Positions 38,200-51,027 of a DNA stretch of 64,000 nt are shown in pieces (within the stretch, counting starts at the first letter, position 1; each line of letters opens with the position of its first letter). The DNA is from Engraulis encrasicolus. Taxonomy: Eukaryota; Chordata; Actinopteri; Clupeiformes; Engraulidae. The stretch covers positions 21,771,484-21,835,483 of the forward strand of contig NC_085860.1 in assembly GCF_034702125.1 (NCBI RefSeq), written 5' to 3'. The notes under the pieces were generated by a model. It did not search any database and was not told the DNA's origin. It worked only from the letters and a program-made list of their open reading frames with translations. The translations under genes were made by a program, and so were the position numbers.

Positions 38200-40960
38200 A
38201 TGTCACAAAATCCTCGGAAAAGAATATGCAACATGGCTGAGGCAAGCGCTGAACCAACAGTATCCAGTGACGGGGACGAAACAGACGATGAATGGGAACC
38301 TGACAGAGACAACAGCAACCTAACAGACACAACGCTTTTGAATTCATCGCTGGACAAAGACTCTGGGTAAGTACCATGGACTGCGCTTCTGTGTATTACT
38401 GAGTGTTTTTTTTTTTAGTTAGACCGGGCCAAGAGCTGTTCGGTCGGGGTAACATGTTTTGAAAGTCTCTGTGCATTGTTTTCTATTACAGAGATGAATA
38501 CATACCCCCAGCGGAGAAGATTGGGGTCAGAGGAGTAGGCCGGCCGCGCGGTAGGCCTCCTGGACGTGGCAGAGGTAGAGGAAGAAAGGGTAGAGGCAGA
38601 GGCAGAGGACGAGGAGTCGGCCGCCCGCCTGGAAGGCCTGGAGGAAGGGGGAGAGACTTGCCCCAAACTGAAGATGGACGTGGATGGCAGGACACAGAGT
38701 TACAAGATATATTTCCACAACAACCAGTGTTTAGACCAACTCGTACTCCTGTCCGCAAGTTATTACTGGGGGAAATTATTCCATATTGGATCTCTTTTGC
38801 CTATTCATCTCCGATGCAGTTTTACAAAAGGTCCTCAGTAACACAAACAAATTTGGGAGACGGAGGCATGCACATCTTTGGGAAGAACTGACCATGGCAG
38901 ACATGTTCAGCTATCTATCTCTGATAATTTACATGGGTCTTGTTCACGCCCCAGCTCTTACAGACTACTAGCGAAGGGCAGAATTGTATAGCTTTCCTTG
39001 GGCTGGGTCAACCACCTCTGGCTGTAAATTCAGACGAATCTCCACCAATATCCATCAGTCTGACCCTGATGATGACGAGCTCAATGCAGCTCGAAGACGC
39101 ACCCCTGAGTTTGACTGCCTTCAGAAGATTAAACCCCTGTACACAGGGGCGGAGCTACAGGGGTGGCTAGGGTAGCATTTGACCCCCCTGAAATCTGATT
39201 GGCTACCCCAAGTGCTCCCCCAGAAAATGGATAGCAGCCCTGCCCACTCGCGTTACATGAAGCGCATAGATCGCCCGCAAATCGCTATCGCGAGTGAAGA
39301 AAGGACAACCATTTTCCCCACACACATTTTGATGCAAGTTTGTGTACACACCACCCTCGTGAATTTGGGCATACAATTCGAAAGCTTAGAATGCCGTCTG
39401 TCTAGTGGTATGCATAGGAACTCTCTGTGTTGTACGGCAATGTGAATGGCAGATGTGTGCTTTTCCATCCTGAAGAAGAAAAGCATTAGAGAAATAACAG
39501 CTTATTTCAGTCCAGACTCATTTCGTTTTCCTTTTAATGAAAAGTTAGCTGTGTGCCATTTAAGATTTTTCAGTACTATATAGTGCTCTATATCCCATGT
39601 GATAAATCAATAGATTCGTTTTTGGTGGTAAATGAAAGTAGCTTCATGATTAATTCCTGTGAATTCAACTCAAACCTCATGTCTAAAGTCCAAATATTCA
39701 CTGGCATATGCTAATTGCTGTCTTTGTGTTGGAATAGACTATATGCTAATGAGTATTTTAAAAGAATGTCCGTACAGCACCTTTGATAGCATTGTTATAG
39801 GCCCTATGTGTGAATTGTAGCAAGTTCTTAGCAGCATTGCAACATTACAGTGACTGGATTTTAGTATGGAAGTAACTCTTTAATGTGCAGTCTGAGTTCA
39901 ATTTGAACTTTGAAATGTGAGATTACATAAAAACACAGATGTTAGAAAATAATTTGATTAACTCTCAGACACCTAAGCATTCATTTCCTTTCAACCTAAT
40001 TTTACTAAGTCTCTGATGCAGAAACGTTTAAGTTCATTTCTGAGAATTCTGTAGAAACGTTGAAAATCTGCAATAGGGCTTTATCATCTCAAATCACTAT
40101 ATGATTCTCGTATACACAAACAGATAGCCTGTCTGTGTATTCCAATGACTTAGCACCCAGGTATTAGGCATTTTCCTTCCAAATAAGAGCAGCCCTTCAT
40201 ATCACTTTTCTAAAAAACTTGTGTTTCCCACATTTCTGGCACATCTACATATTAAATAATTACTTCTACAATGGTTAAAATGTATTCAGAAAAGGGAATG
40301 TGATCTTTTCTTTACCATTTTCTCTCCGGAAATGACTGTGTGGTGTTGGGATATGTAGGCCTAATTTGAGTTAAGTTCAGTCAATGTAAGGCACTATATA
40401 GTTCTTTGTAAATCTTGCCATTTGCAATGCAATGGGTTTCTGAGGGTCAAATCACAAAAAAATCTTACAAAAAATAACTGATTACTGTTTGACATAATAG
40501 GAGACCTAAAACTTAAGGGTGCAGTTATAGGGTGCACAGCGGGTGTTATGGTTACCAAATGTGACCAATGATTACCAACCCAAAAATACTAAAAAGAACG
40601 CCTTAAGAATAAAATCCTGCCAGAATTAAACAGAAGTCTTGATTTATATGAACACAAATCTACAGAATATGTATCTAAACAAAGCCCTTCTTTAACCCAT
40701 AGATGACCATCGGAAACTGCTCAATCTGGTAACACTCACAGGTGTCATAAGAACCCGAGAAAATCATTCTCTTTATCTATTCTATAGTGTTTGAGTGTTT
40801 TTTTCTTTGTGTAAGAGCATGCCCCTGTGAAATTCATGTGGCTACCCCATTGCTCCCCCAAGAATAAATGTCTGGTTCCGCCACTGCCTGTACACTGATA
40901 TCCGGCAAAGCTGCATTTCCAACTTCCAGCCAGGCCAGAACATTCAATGAAATGCGGCAG
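38200..40960 (+). pseudogene. piggyBac-type transposase remnant, split by a hAT-like insertion
   Basis: Two parts: 38200-39143 and 40887 to about 40960. The first opens at an ATG (MSQNPRKRICNMAEASAEPT), is acidic (DGDETDDEWEPDRD), then continues over a candidate GT-AG intron (38367-38491, phase 2) into DEYIPPAEKIGVRG and a long Gly/Arg-rich stretch (about 38540-38660). Downstream, across a frameshift near 38765, are piggyBac-type motifs: LFCLFISDAVLQ, TNKFGRRR, LSLIIYMGLVHAPALTDY, then a stop where Trp is expected, and RRTPEFDCLQKIKPLYT. The second part resumes LYTDIRQSCISNFQPGQNIQ before a stop. The frameshift, stops, insertion and missing C-terminal two-thirds make it non-functional. The introduced RG-rich region is unusual for the family. 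Confidence 0.75.
39144..40886. mobile_element. hAT-like element inserted in the piggyBac remnant
   Basis: Starts CAGGGGCGGAGCTAC, ends GGTTCCGCCACTG; CCTGTACA flanks both sides (39136-39143, 40887-40894) and removing one copy rejoins the piggyBac-like coding sequence. 1743 bp, AT-rich, no transposase seen. The left interior includes a small open frame (39179-39445) without recognisable content. Confidence 0.92.
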
Positions 40961-41217
40961 ATCGTCGTTACCGGACTCGCAAAGCATTTTGGGATTCCGG
41001 TACGGCGAGCGTGGGTCCGGTGGCACGTCAAAAAGTTGAGCTCTCCCGAAAGTTATGCAAATAGCCACGGCTGATGGACTGCGTTACCCAATGACTGTTG
41101 AGCACATGAAGATGTCGCATGATACCTGTGGTCATCACCAAAGAGGCTTGAGACAAGAGGGCGTACTCACGTCATAACAGTGTAGTACGAAATGATGGCG
41201 AGGGGAGTACGGAAATG

Positions 41218-41587
41218 TTATTCTTCTTCTACGGTCAGTATTGGAAGCATCAGAGAAGCATGCAAAGACACTTCCGCGAGGGTCAGAGTGTGGAACAGGT
41301 CATAGGACAGCGTGACGGTTTGTCAGCTGTCCTTAATTACCCCCAGCAATTACTGCTGACCAACAGCTGCCGTTAATTTGGCCACAAATTATCCATCATG
41401 GTGTCGCCCCCACTGACCATGCGCAAGGGAGTACGGAAATTGTATCCATCGCACCCACTGACCAATGACCATGCGCAAGGGAGTTCATTTTCCATCCACT
41501 CGTGTCCTCAGGCAACGCCCCCGTACTACACCGTGGCCAATGCAATTCCCCCCAAGAGATTGTTCTTCTGTTGAGTTTCTTTGGTCA
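41218..41587. repeat. 370-bp repeat, copy B
   Basis: Same orientation copy of 24043-24417; an interspersed repeat of unknown class. Confidence 0.85.
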
Positions 41588-42850
41588 TCACGAAGGTGCA
41601 TTTCCCTCCGTAAAAGTAAATTTTTGACATCTATCAAAATTTTGGATGTACAAAATATAGACCACCAGCATCTATGATGCATGTGCTTATCAGTGGGGAA
41701 CCCTCAGGGCCTTCTATGCCTTCAGAGAAGGCCTTAAAATTTCAGAACAAAAAATATATTAAATAATATATGAATACATAAAAACTCCTCACTCTCATTT
41801 AATTTAATACAATACATTTATTACTACAGTCATTTTCACTAATCTATGTTCCAAAGTTAAGTTTACTGTCAAATTCACATCAGCAATGAAAGGGTTACTG
41901 TACTGAACCATACTATCCAATCAGAATTGTCTATCTCTATCGAAGCAAGATTAACTGGCTCATTAATTGGTCAGGACTTCACGAAGGCCGAGCTGGTTCT
42001 GGCTATGTGTTTTAGTTTGGAGAGTGATGGGGAAATTGACTAATCACGGTTTGATTTGAAGAGGGCGGGACAAAAAAAAAAACACCTTTTGGCCTTTGTG
42101 AAAGCTCTTGTGCTGCTGCCTGTGGGCTTAGAGCTCTAGATTCTGGGGCATCCAATACATCCAGCTGCGATAACGTAATGGATCCCCGGCCTAACTCAGG
42201 TAGCGTAAGGTGTACTGTAGGCCCTACACATTGCTCAATTCAAATATTGGTTAGCTTTCCTTCTGGAGAAAGCAGAAGTATAAAAAGTGAGCCTTTCCTC
42301 TTTCACAATGTGTGCACCAACATCACGGATGACTGACGCATTTTGAGAATTTAGTTCCATTTGCAATGATAGGCGGCACCTCTAGCTAAATGCTGATGGT
42401 GAAATAGGCCCATTGTCCGGGTGTATCCGTTATGGATGATGAGCAAGAGGACGCATCAGATGTTGATGCTGCTGACACTTTACCTGGTACCAGTGCTGTA
42501 CATTAAAATCATTTTATGCCTTCTTATGCTTATGCATGTTTTACTGTGCAATGTATATTATGTGTATGAGTGAAACCACAGCACACTTTGTAGTGAAGGC
42601 ATGGAAACACATGTACATTTTTGATGTAAATGTACTGTAGGCATATAAGCTATCTTAATCAGTGTCAAAAGAAAGACATATGATCATTTCTGCGTCAAAA
42701 TACACCACTTTTTCATGCATGAAATTTAGTCTAAATATTCCAAACAACCATGACCTGAGGTCCATTCAGCAGGAGTATTACAGTAAATATCGAATGCAGA
42801 ATTATGATATTTCGGTGTTATTACCAATTATTATTACCTCAAAAGACAAA
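41588..42850. other. Unassigned sequence with a weak promoter-like site
   Basis: GTATAAAAAG at 42279-42288 precedes an ATG at 42432 that opens only 24 codons of acidic sequence (MDDEQEDASDVDAADTLPG) before a stop at 42504. It could be a first exon, but no downstream exon was recognised. Confidence 0.25.
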
Positions 42851-42854
42851 CTCT

Positions 42855-42937
42855 CGGCCCTGTCGTGGCCTAATGGTGGGGCCCTTGTCTGCTATGCGGC
42901 TGACCCAGGTTCGATTCCTGGCCGCTAATTTTTTTTC
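42855..42937 (+). mobile_element. tRNA-like SINE head
   Basis: TGGCCTAATGG (A box) and GGTTCGATTCC (B box) with the spacing of a tRNA-derived Pol III promoter, then CTGGCCGC and a T run (42928-42935) acting as a terminator. No good acceptor-stem pairing, so it is treated as a SINE fragment rather than a tRNA gene. Confidence 0.6.
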
Positions 42938-43884
42938 CTAGTACAGGGACGCCACAGATGGCCAAACTCGGCTTCTCATTGGTCAACCTTCACAACTTCC
43001 TGTGACAGGTTAGGGTTTAGACATGGGTTTTGGTCTGGGCACAATTTCGCATCAAATTCGCCAATACCTTGCTTATTTCGCCGTTCTTGGCAAAAGTAAA
43101 GAATAAGAAACATTGCTTTCCTGACAGGTTAAGTTTAGGGAAGGTTTAGGTTTAGGCACATATCAAAAGTGTGGCGAGTGTCGGCGTGTTTGCGGCTTCA
43201 AGACTCTCCTGTAACACCCCCATCTCACGTGTTGCAGTCTTGCCGCTCTGGAAGTTCGACCAATCAGAGGCCACTTCTGATGTCACCCTACCAGGGGCTG
43301 TTCACTCACGGAACTTCCTGTTAGCCACAATTGGCTAACCCTAACCACGGGACAGTGCAAAATGAATGGGTGTCAATGGAGTTTTTTACCATTATAATTT
43401 TTGTGATTTTTTATAATTTTTTGTCCTGAAATATTAATATTAAGTTCGAAGCTAGAAATAATAAGACCCCATTTGAGTAGCGTTTCGATTATTTTGCGCC
43501 ACTAGATTATTATATACTGGGTCACAAAGCTCAATTTTTATGGGGCCAAACCCATAAACATTAGCACGATGCTAGCGAGTACAGGTTGAAATCTTCTAAC
43601 CAGCTGTAAAACTACACACCTGAACGATTTGTCAATACAGCCTATTGTTAAACAACAGTCATAGTGCTTACCAGGAATGTTTCGTTGATAATATTTGTGA
43701 CTGGAAATGGCAGTAGCAATGTATTTAGCATGGGTTCCCCTTTCCATTCCATACATTTTCCCACATGAAGGACTGGCCTACGCTCGTTACTGCAGAATGC
43801 ATGCAAAGCTAACTGGCTACAATGGGAACCAATGAGACTGAGCCTTCTCCCCTGTGTTCTAATTTCTCTGACCCTACTAGGAAA
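42938..43884. other. Unassigned intergenic sequence
   Basis: No supported gene; AT-rich with short open frames of no recognisable content. Confidence 0.45.
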
Positions 43885-44003
43885 AAAAATATCGCTTCCT
43901 GGCCGGGGTCATTTGCCGACCCCTCCCCATCTCTCTCCCCATTCACTTACTGTCTCATACTGTCCTGTCAACAATAAAGTAAAAAAAGACCTTAAAAAAC
44001 CCC
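43885..44003 (+). mobile_element. 5'-truncated tRNA-derived SINE
   Basis: Plus-strand body CTGTCTCATACTGTCCTGTC and CAATAAAGT with an A-rich tail; same family as 7795-7972. Confidence 0.65.
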
Positions 44004-44787
44004 ACAAACTATCTCTTCTCACTTCTTTTGTCATTTCCAACAACTCCACAAAGTTTCATCAAAATCCATGCATAAGTCTTAATTAGCTCATTATAAAAGA
44101 CAGGTGAAGTCGTGGCTCCAGAATTGTACACTAGAGGGCGCATGAGCCTCTTTTTTGTGACTGCAGTGTGGGCCTGTCAGCTCAGCATGAAGTCAGGAAA
44201 TGAGCAGGTGTGTGTGTGTGGCTACATGTGTGCCTGTATCTCTATGTAGCCTAAGTGTAAATGACCACAGGGCAACAGTATCTCTGCTCTAGCCAGTGAT
44301 TATGTCAGTCCTGGCTCCATGCAGGGGGTATCAGAGCCAGTTCAGCTTGATATGAAACTGCACTGGCTTGAGTTTTTATTTTTATCTACATGTTGCGTTT
44401 CTACCTAAACAAGTGAAAAAATATCCACATTTAAAAATGTAATTCCGTCTACGTGGAAACGGCACCCCAAATCCACTTCCATCGTCTAGAAAAATGTGAC
44501 CCTGTTTCACCTTTACACAGTTACAGTGCAATAAACCCAGACATTTAGATGAGAGAAGCTGTCTGTATTCCACTTGCAAGTGATCGTTGCAAGGCAAGCT
44601 ATGGAAGTTCTAAAACGTGAAATTTGGCAAAATTATTCCAATATGACCTACAGTGTCAGCCCAGCTCAGCTGGAGCCTGGCAGAATATCGGCGACAGTAA
44701 AATGCTGCACTGTTGCTTGTGAATGACGCTTGCATAACTAACACCCACTCCTCACATGGGCACAAGCCATTCATTGTTTCTGCCAGC

Positions 44788-44788
<1 letters not shown>
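44004..44788. other. Unassigned intergenic sequence
   Basis: Only a fragment of the 18690/28228 repeat (ACAACTCCACAAAGTTTCAT near 44039) is recognised. Confidence 0.45.
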
Positions 44789-44877
<89 letters not shown>

Positions 44878-44885
44878 TACACACA

Positions 44886-44970
<85 letters not shown>

Positions 44971-44971
44971 A

Positions 44972-45005
<34 letters not shown>

Positions 45006-45026
45006 ACACACACACGCATACACACA

Positions 45027-45075
<49 letters not shown>
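44789..45075. repeat. Long (CA)n microsatellite, imperfect
   Basis: About 285 bp of CA with GCATACACACAGA-type interruptions. It is followed 120 bp later by a long GT run, giving an inverted microsatellite pair. Confidence 0.95.
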
Positions 45076-45175
45076 CACATCTATTTGAGCCCTTTGTTTG
45101 CTGGACAGCGCACAAGGTGACGGGGCATTGGGAATGGTAGCTGTCAGAATGGTGGTGGGTGTTTTGTGTGCCTGT

Positions 45176-45341
<166 letters not shown>

Positions 45342-45722
45342 ATCTCTGACATCAGATTGTCTGTGCGCTGTGGTGACTGTCTCTCATGCCCTCTGTTAGC
45401 TAACAGTGAGAAAAGTGAAAAAAAAGAGTTGGGCTATTGAGAATACAAACTGGGGCACTCAGGGTTCCAGTCAGATAATAGAATGCTGATTAGAGACTGC
45501 ATGAGCTAAGAATGTTGATGTAGGCAGAATGGATGTAACATGCCCAGATAGCCCCTCACAGTGAGTATGTAGATATGGATACAAACGCTGCCAGTGCCCA
45601 AAGATATAGCACTGACATCAGCAACAGGCAATGAGCAGAAGTGTGAAATGAAGCAATGTCACTGCCCTTGTTATGCCATTTTAACAAGGATGCGTAGGAC
45701 ACACTTGAATTATGCACAAGAG

Positions 45723-46352
45723 TAGCCTGATTATCATCGACTTTCAGATCTCTTCAAGACTTGGTCTGACCAAGAGCATAACAATTTCCTAAATGGCGTG
45801 GGTGACCCGCCTCCCTAGGTTTGCTACTTGTTGACTGGTGTCAGACAAAGTGGGTGGAGTTCCCAATTTTTCGGGAGATCAGAAACAATATTTGCATTGC
45901 TTTTGACCTGGCTAGAAGCAATGCAGAGGGTGTTGTGTCACTAGGCGTGGCCTGGCTACAAAAGAGTACCATTAGTTACAATAATTCTAGTCAAAAAGGT
46001 ATTGATTTGGGTGGTTTCCGGTAATACAAAGTCAACAACACAGCAAAGAAGAACCAGAGAGAAAATGTTAGACACATTTGGGCCTAAAGTGATGAGTTAT
46101 GGGCAAAGTGGCCCTGCCGTGCCCTCCTAGTGACGCAACACCTTCTGCGTTGCTTCTTGTCAGGCCAAGAGCAATGCATATCGTTTCTGAGTGCCTACAA
46201 AATCAGGAACTCCTCCCACTTTGTCGGGAAGCAGACAACCATTAGAAAACCAAAGGAGGCAGGTCGACCAAGCCGTATGGGAAATGTTCATTGTTATGCT
46301 CTTGGTCAGACCAAGTCCCGAAGAGATTTGAAAGTTGATGATAATCAGGCTA
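45723..46352. mobile_element. Long-TIR MITE flanked by TA
   Basis: TAGCCTGATTATCATCGACT at the left and its near-complement GATGATAATCAGGCTA at the right. The arms are about 225 bp (shared CTTGGTCTGACCAAGAGCAT inverted, CCTAGTGACGCAACACC and so on). TA at each end fits Tc1/mariner-type insertion. Non-coding. Confidence 0.8.
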
Positions 46353-46621
46353 TTGTTGGGCTGCCTTGCATTAATGGACTGTTGCTCAGCCACATTTTAC
46401 CTCTTAGAGTGATATTGCGTAACCTTTGTTTGGTTTTCTAACAAAGCTTCACCCCGTGGCATGGGCCAGGACTAAATGTGCTGTGCAATAATAGCTGGGA
46501 CCAAAGTACCTCGAGAGTAAAAGGTCTTACTTTCCAGAAAATAGGAAGTAGAGAAGTGTCCAGTTCAAGAGGGGCAGTCTGGTGAGCAGACTGGCAGCCG
46601 GTAAGCACAAGGTTTGCATCT

Positions 46622-47021
46622 TTAAAGGATAACTTCTGCCAATTTCAATATGCTGATGTATTGCTCACGCTACCCGACTTGTCAGTACACGGTGATGCTG
46701 CATTTTTCGACTCAGCCCTTTCTGAGATCTGAGCTATTCTAATGGGGGCAGACTTTGATTACATTAAAAAACGTTCTTAACATAGGCCTACTCCAAATAT
46801 TATCCCAAAAGGTATGGCTGTTAGTTGTCTGCTGATGTTGCATGTTATTGGGAATAAATCAAGATGTTTTTTTTAAAATGTAAACAAACACCTGCCCCCA
46901 TTACAATGACTAGGATCTCGGAAAAGGCTGAAGAAGAAGAAAAAAAAACTCAGGTACTGACAAGTCCTGGGTAGTGTGAGCATTTAACTGCATGTCGAAA
47001 TTGGCAGAAGTTATCCTTTAA
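46622..47021. mobile_element. MITE flanked by TTAA
   Basis: TTAAAGGATAACTTCTGCCA and its complement TGGCAGAAGTTATCCTTTAA, inverted ends of about 25 bp with TTAA at each end. 400 bp, non-coding. Confidence 0.8.
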
Positions 47022-47023
47022 TC

Positions 47024-47772
47024 CAGGGGTGTAAAACATACGGCCCGCGGGCCGCATCCGGCCCGCCAGAGGGTTCCATCCGGCCCGGATGTAAAAAAAA
47101 TATATATTTTTTTTAAAACTTTTTTTTTTTTTTTTTTTTAAATGAAATAACCGAAATGCGCAATTACGGCCCTCGGGGCAAAATCGAGACCTGCATGACA
47201 TTAACCCAATGGTCCCTCTGTTACACTGTATATATGTAGTAAAGTGCACATCACACTTCTATTATAAATAGTGAATTTGTACTGTAACAGGCATTTGATA
47301 AAGCTCATATATTATAGACCTCATATATAGAGATAAAATGTTAATACTTCTTATTCATATTGTATTGGTATTAGTTGTAATTAAATAATAAATATAATTG
47401 GATTTTTATTGGTTCCTATTAAGCTCAAACTGGAAACGGGATGTTAGAATGCGTGAAAATGCAGGAAATTACATATAAGAAATAAAAAAAAATTCTGGGG
47501 TAAAACCCCCATACCCCCTGCCAAAACGACTGTCCCATATTTAATTAATTGACAGTTGGCAGTGAATGAATGAATGAAGTCAAGGAAATTTTACATAGGA
47601 TTATCAGTATTGCATTGCTTTCTACATATTCAACACACTTAAAACGTGGTAGTACTGAACACTAATCCTCTGCTTTAGGTTTTTTTTTTGCAATGATGTT
47701 ACTAATGCGGCCCGCTTGAGGTCCACATGGGTTGTATGCGGCCCCCGGACCAAAATGAGTTTGACACCCCTG
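47024..47772. mobile_element. hAT-like element with perfect 8-bp TSD
   Basis: Starts CAGGGGTGTAAAAC, ends GTTTGACACCCCTG; CTTTAATC flanks both sides (47016-47023, 47773-47780). 749 bp with GGCCCGC-rich subterminal repeats. Its target site overlaps the right end of the TTAA MITE. Confidence 0.93.
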
Positions 47773-47780
47773 CTTTAATC

Positions 47781-48200
47781 TCAGTGGAATGGTTGGGGGA
47801 GTGTTCAATCTTCTCACTAAAATGGCATCTATGCCATTGAAGAGTTGAAGAGTCTTAGAGCATTTCATTTCACATTTGGTCCCTTTCACCCATTTAAGTG
47901 AACTCAGATCCCTGACTCAGCATTTTTGTGATTTTGTGAATGCTCCAAACCATACCCAGACCCTCGGGAACATGACAGTCAGAGCACACCCACAACCCTA
48001 GTGATGGTCACACACACTATCGCACTCTGCTTTTAGGCATAGTGAGACCAATCACGATTTTCTCATTAGAAAACATATTGGAGAAAAATACGGTATTGGT
48101 GTTTTAATCAGCCTCCAAGTCTTTGGCATGCAAATCATACAAGTAGATTGAGCAAAATCACCTTTCTTCAACACTTTGCACATGATTGTGAGCGAGGGAA
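47781..48200. other. Unassigned intergenic sequence
   Basis: Nothing recognised before the GT-rich tract. Confidence 0.45.
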
Positions 48201-48382
48201 TGTGTGTGTGTGTGTGTGTGCGCGCGCGCATGTGTGTGTGCGTGTGAGTGTGCATGTGTGTGCGCGCATGTGTGTGTGTGTGCGTGTGCATGTGTGTGCG
48301 CGTGCTTGTGTGTGTATAGGCCTATGTGTGCGTGTGCGCTTGTGTGTGTATGCGCGCATGTGTGTGCGTGTGCATGTGTGTG
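48201..48382. repeat. Imperfect (GT/GC)n tract
   Basis: Alternating purine-pyrimidine GT with CGCGCG and CATGTG interruptions, 180 bp. Confidence 0.9.
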
Positions 48383-48492
48383 TCATCTAGCCAGCGTCCT
48401 TTGACTCTCTGTTAAGCACAGCATGAGTGAAAAAGGAACACAGATAAATAAATAGGTGGAATGAAAGTGAATGGACAGAGAAAATCAGTGAG

Positions 48493-48496
<4 letters not shown>

Positions 48497-48581
<85 letters not shown>
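48497..48581. repeat. (GA)n microsatellite
   Basis: 85 bp of GA; less regular GA-rich sequence continues to about 48760. Confidence 0.95.
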
Positions 48582-48583
<2 letters not shown>

Positions 48584-48900
48584 TTGAGCGAGAGAGGTGA
48601 GATGAGAGGAGAAATTGAAACGCTCACACTGTGCTGCAGTGTGTTGTGTGTCACATGCAAACCAATGAGAGAATGAGGGATGCAAGCGAGAGCAAGGGTA
48701 AGAGAGTGAAAAAGAGAGAGGAGAGGGAGAGAGTGAAAAAGAGAGAGAGGGAGTGGGAAAGAATCTGGCTGCAATCCCAGTTACACAAGAGAAGCCTTGC
48801 CGAGTGGCAGCAGTGTGTGTGTGTGCGACACTGTACATGCACCAACTGTACATGCACCAAGCTCAGCCTTTGCCTCAGCCACGTAAGTACATATCCATGT

Positions 48901-49165
48901 AATCTCTCCTCTCCTCTCCTCTCTTCTTCTGTTGTCTTCCCTCAACTCTCCACTCTTCTCTTGTCTTGTCTTGTCTTGTCTTGTCTTGTCTTGTCTTGTC
49001 TTGTCTTGTCTTGTCTTGTCTTGTCTTGTCTTCTCTTCTCTTCTCTTCTCTTCTCTTCTCTCCTGTTTTCTTCTCTTCTCTCCTGTTTTCTTCCCTCAAC
49101 TCTTGTCCTCTCCTCTCCTCCCCTCTCCTCTCCTCTCCTCTCCTCTCCTCTCCTCTCCTCTCCTC
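48901..49165. repeat. Pentanucleotide arrays (TCTTG)n, (TCTTC)n and (TCTCC)n
   Basis: A pyrimidine-rich block with three successive related pentamer arrays: TCTTG at 48958-49030, TCTTC-like to 49090, TCTCC to 49165. It looks like one array that diverged by unit mutation. Confidence 0.9.
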
Positions 49166-49834
49166 GACTATGTTATGCCCTGTCTCGTCCTTTTATCCTC
49201 TTCCCATTTCCTAAGACCTGTCACCCCCCCACTCTCTCTCTCTCTCTCTTTCTGTTTTTAGCTTGCCAGCTGTGACTGAGATGTGTGAAAGTACAGCAAA
49301 GAGGGTGTGTGTGCATGTGTGCATATGTGTGCGTGTGCATGGGGACAGGAAGAGCGAAAAAGACTGATAGAGAAGCACATACTGTAGCACAAGATTAATT
49401 AGGGTGGAAGGGAGGCATATTCAGTATCTGGGACAACTGACAAGGGTGTGTGTACGTATGCGCATGTGTGTGTGTGTGCGTGCGTGTGTGCGCGCGTGTG
49501 TGTATGTTCAACTGCTTGTTGGCCGTGAGAAGGACAGAACTGTAACTGAAGAGAAATACAATCTTGTGCGGCACATACCTCTGTCAATCTGAGTGTGAAA
49601 ATGCAAGAGAGAGAGAGAGATTTTGAAAGAGAGAGATTTTTAAGAAAATGAGGACTTCAGGCTCTTCTGTTAGATGATTTACCTGCTAACCTGTTTACCT
49701 TTACTTGCCAGCCATGGCAACCATGTGAAAAGGCCTCTGCACTGCTGCCTTAGTTGCCGAACAAATTTAGCTGGCCTGCTGTTATGCCGGTGGTAGTAGT
49801 AAGAGTATGCATGCAGTGTGTGTGTGTGGCTGGC

Positions 49835-49990
<156 letters not shown>

Positions 49991-50212
49991 AGAGAGGCTT
50001 TTGCAAGGACATTTCTGTGGGTACAGCATTTACTTATGCACATGTGAAACAGAACTGTCAGTACTCTAATTATAAAGTGTGTGCGTGTGAGTGTGAGTGT
50101 CTGTGTGTGTTTTTGCATGCCCGTCTGTGTGATATCACATTGTTTTTTTTCCAATCTTGCTCACGTGCTGCCTTTCTCTCAAAACAAACAGTGACATTGT
50201 CCTCATTACTTG

Positions 50213-50213
50213 A

Positions 50214-50278
<65 letters not shown>
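50213..50278. repeat. (GA)n microsatellite
   Basis: About 65 bp of GA, 180 bp from a CT run of opposite sense. Confidence 0.95.
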
Positions 50279-50281
<3 letters not shown>

Positions 50282-50455
50282 TGGAGGTGGGTGCTGGTCG
50301 AGTCCATGTGACTAGAGGTCATTGTGAATGGTGGTCATTCAATGCAATCAGGCCACACTCCTTGTGGCTGCCTCACAATACATCCAGACACACAGACACA
50401 GACATACAAAGGAACACAAGGACAAATGAACACACGGACACATGCACACACACAT

Positions 50456-50560
<105 letters not shown>

Positions 50561-51027
50561 CACACACACACATACATCCACACACACACACACCGTCCAG
50601 TTTATCTGAATCTATGCAAATTGCGCTTATGAGGTGAAGTAACAAATACTATACATTGGCAGTTGTCAACAGATTGCACATTGACAACTCTGATTGCCTT
50701 TCTGTGCTCTCCTTACCTGGTTGGTTTGTCACCTGGGTAACAAAATTCCACTGTGACCTTCCCCGACCCCTGACCTTTGGGACGTAGGGGCTAATCGGTC
50801 CTCAACAGGTGGAGGCCCCCAGGAAGGCCCCTGGAATGTTGCAGGGGGTGTGGGCAGCAGTCACGTGACCTCTAGAATGTTGGAATGTATGTCAATATTC
50901 ACAGGCATCTTTTAGTGGCACCATTGTCACCGAAGGTTACACAATCGGGTACCTCAGGGCTGCTGCTAAGGTGTTGGAGGCCATGAACATAACTGGTCAG
51001 GAGGCCCCCCTAATAATTAAATAATAA

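Noticed and set aside
38415..38758. Minus-strand Pro/Leu-rich frames
   Set aside because: They are the antisense of the Gly/Arg-rich region in the piggyBac-type remnant.
42432..42506. Small acidic protein start behind a TATA-like site
   Set aside because: Only 24 codons, no convincing donor, no recognised continuation; left as a note in the region entry.
42855..42937. Functional tRNA gene
   Set aside because: A and B boxes are present, but acceptor-stem pairing is poor and the sequence resembles the head of the local SINE family.
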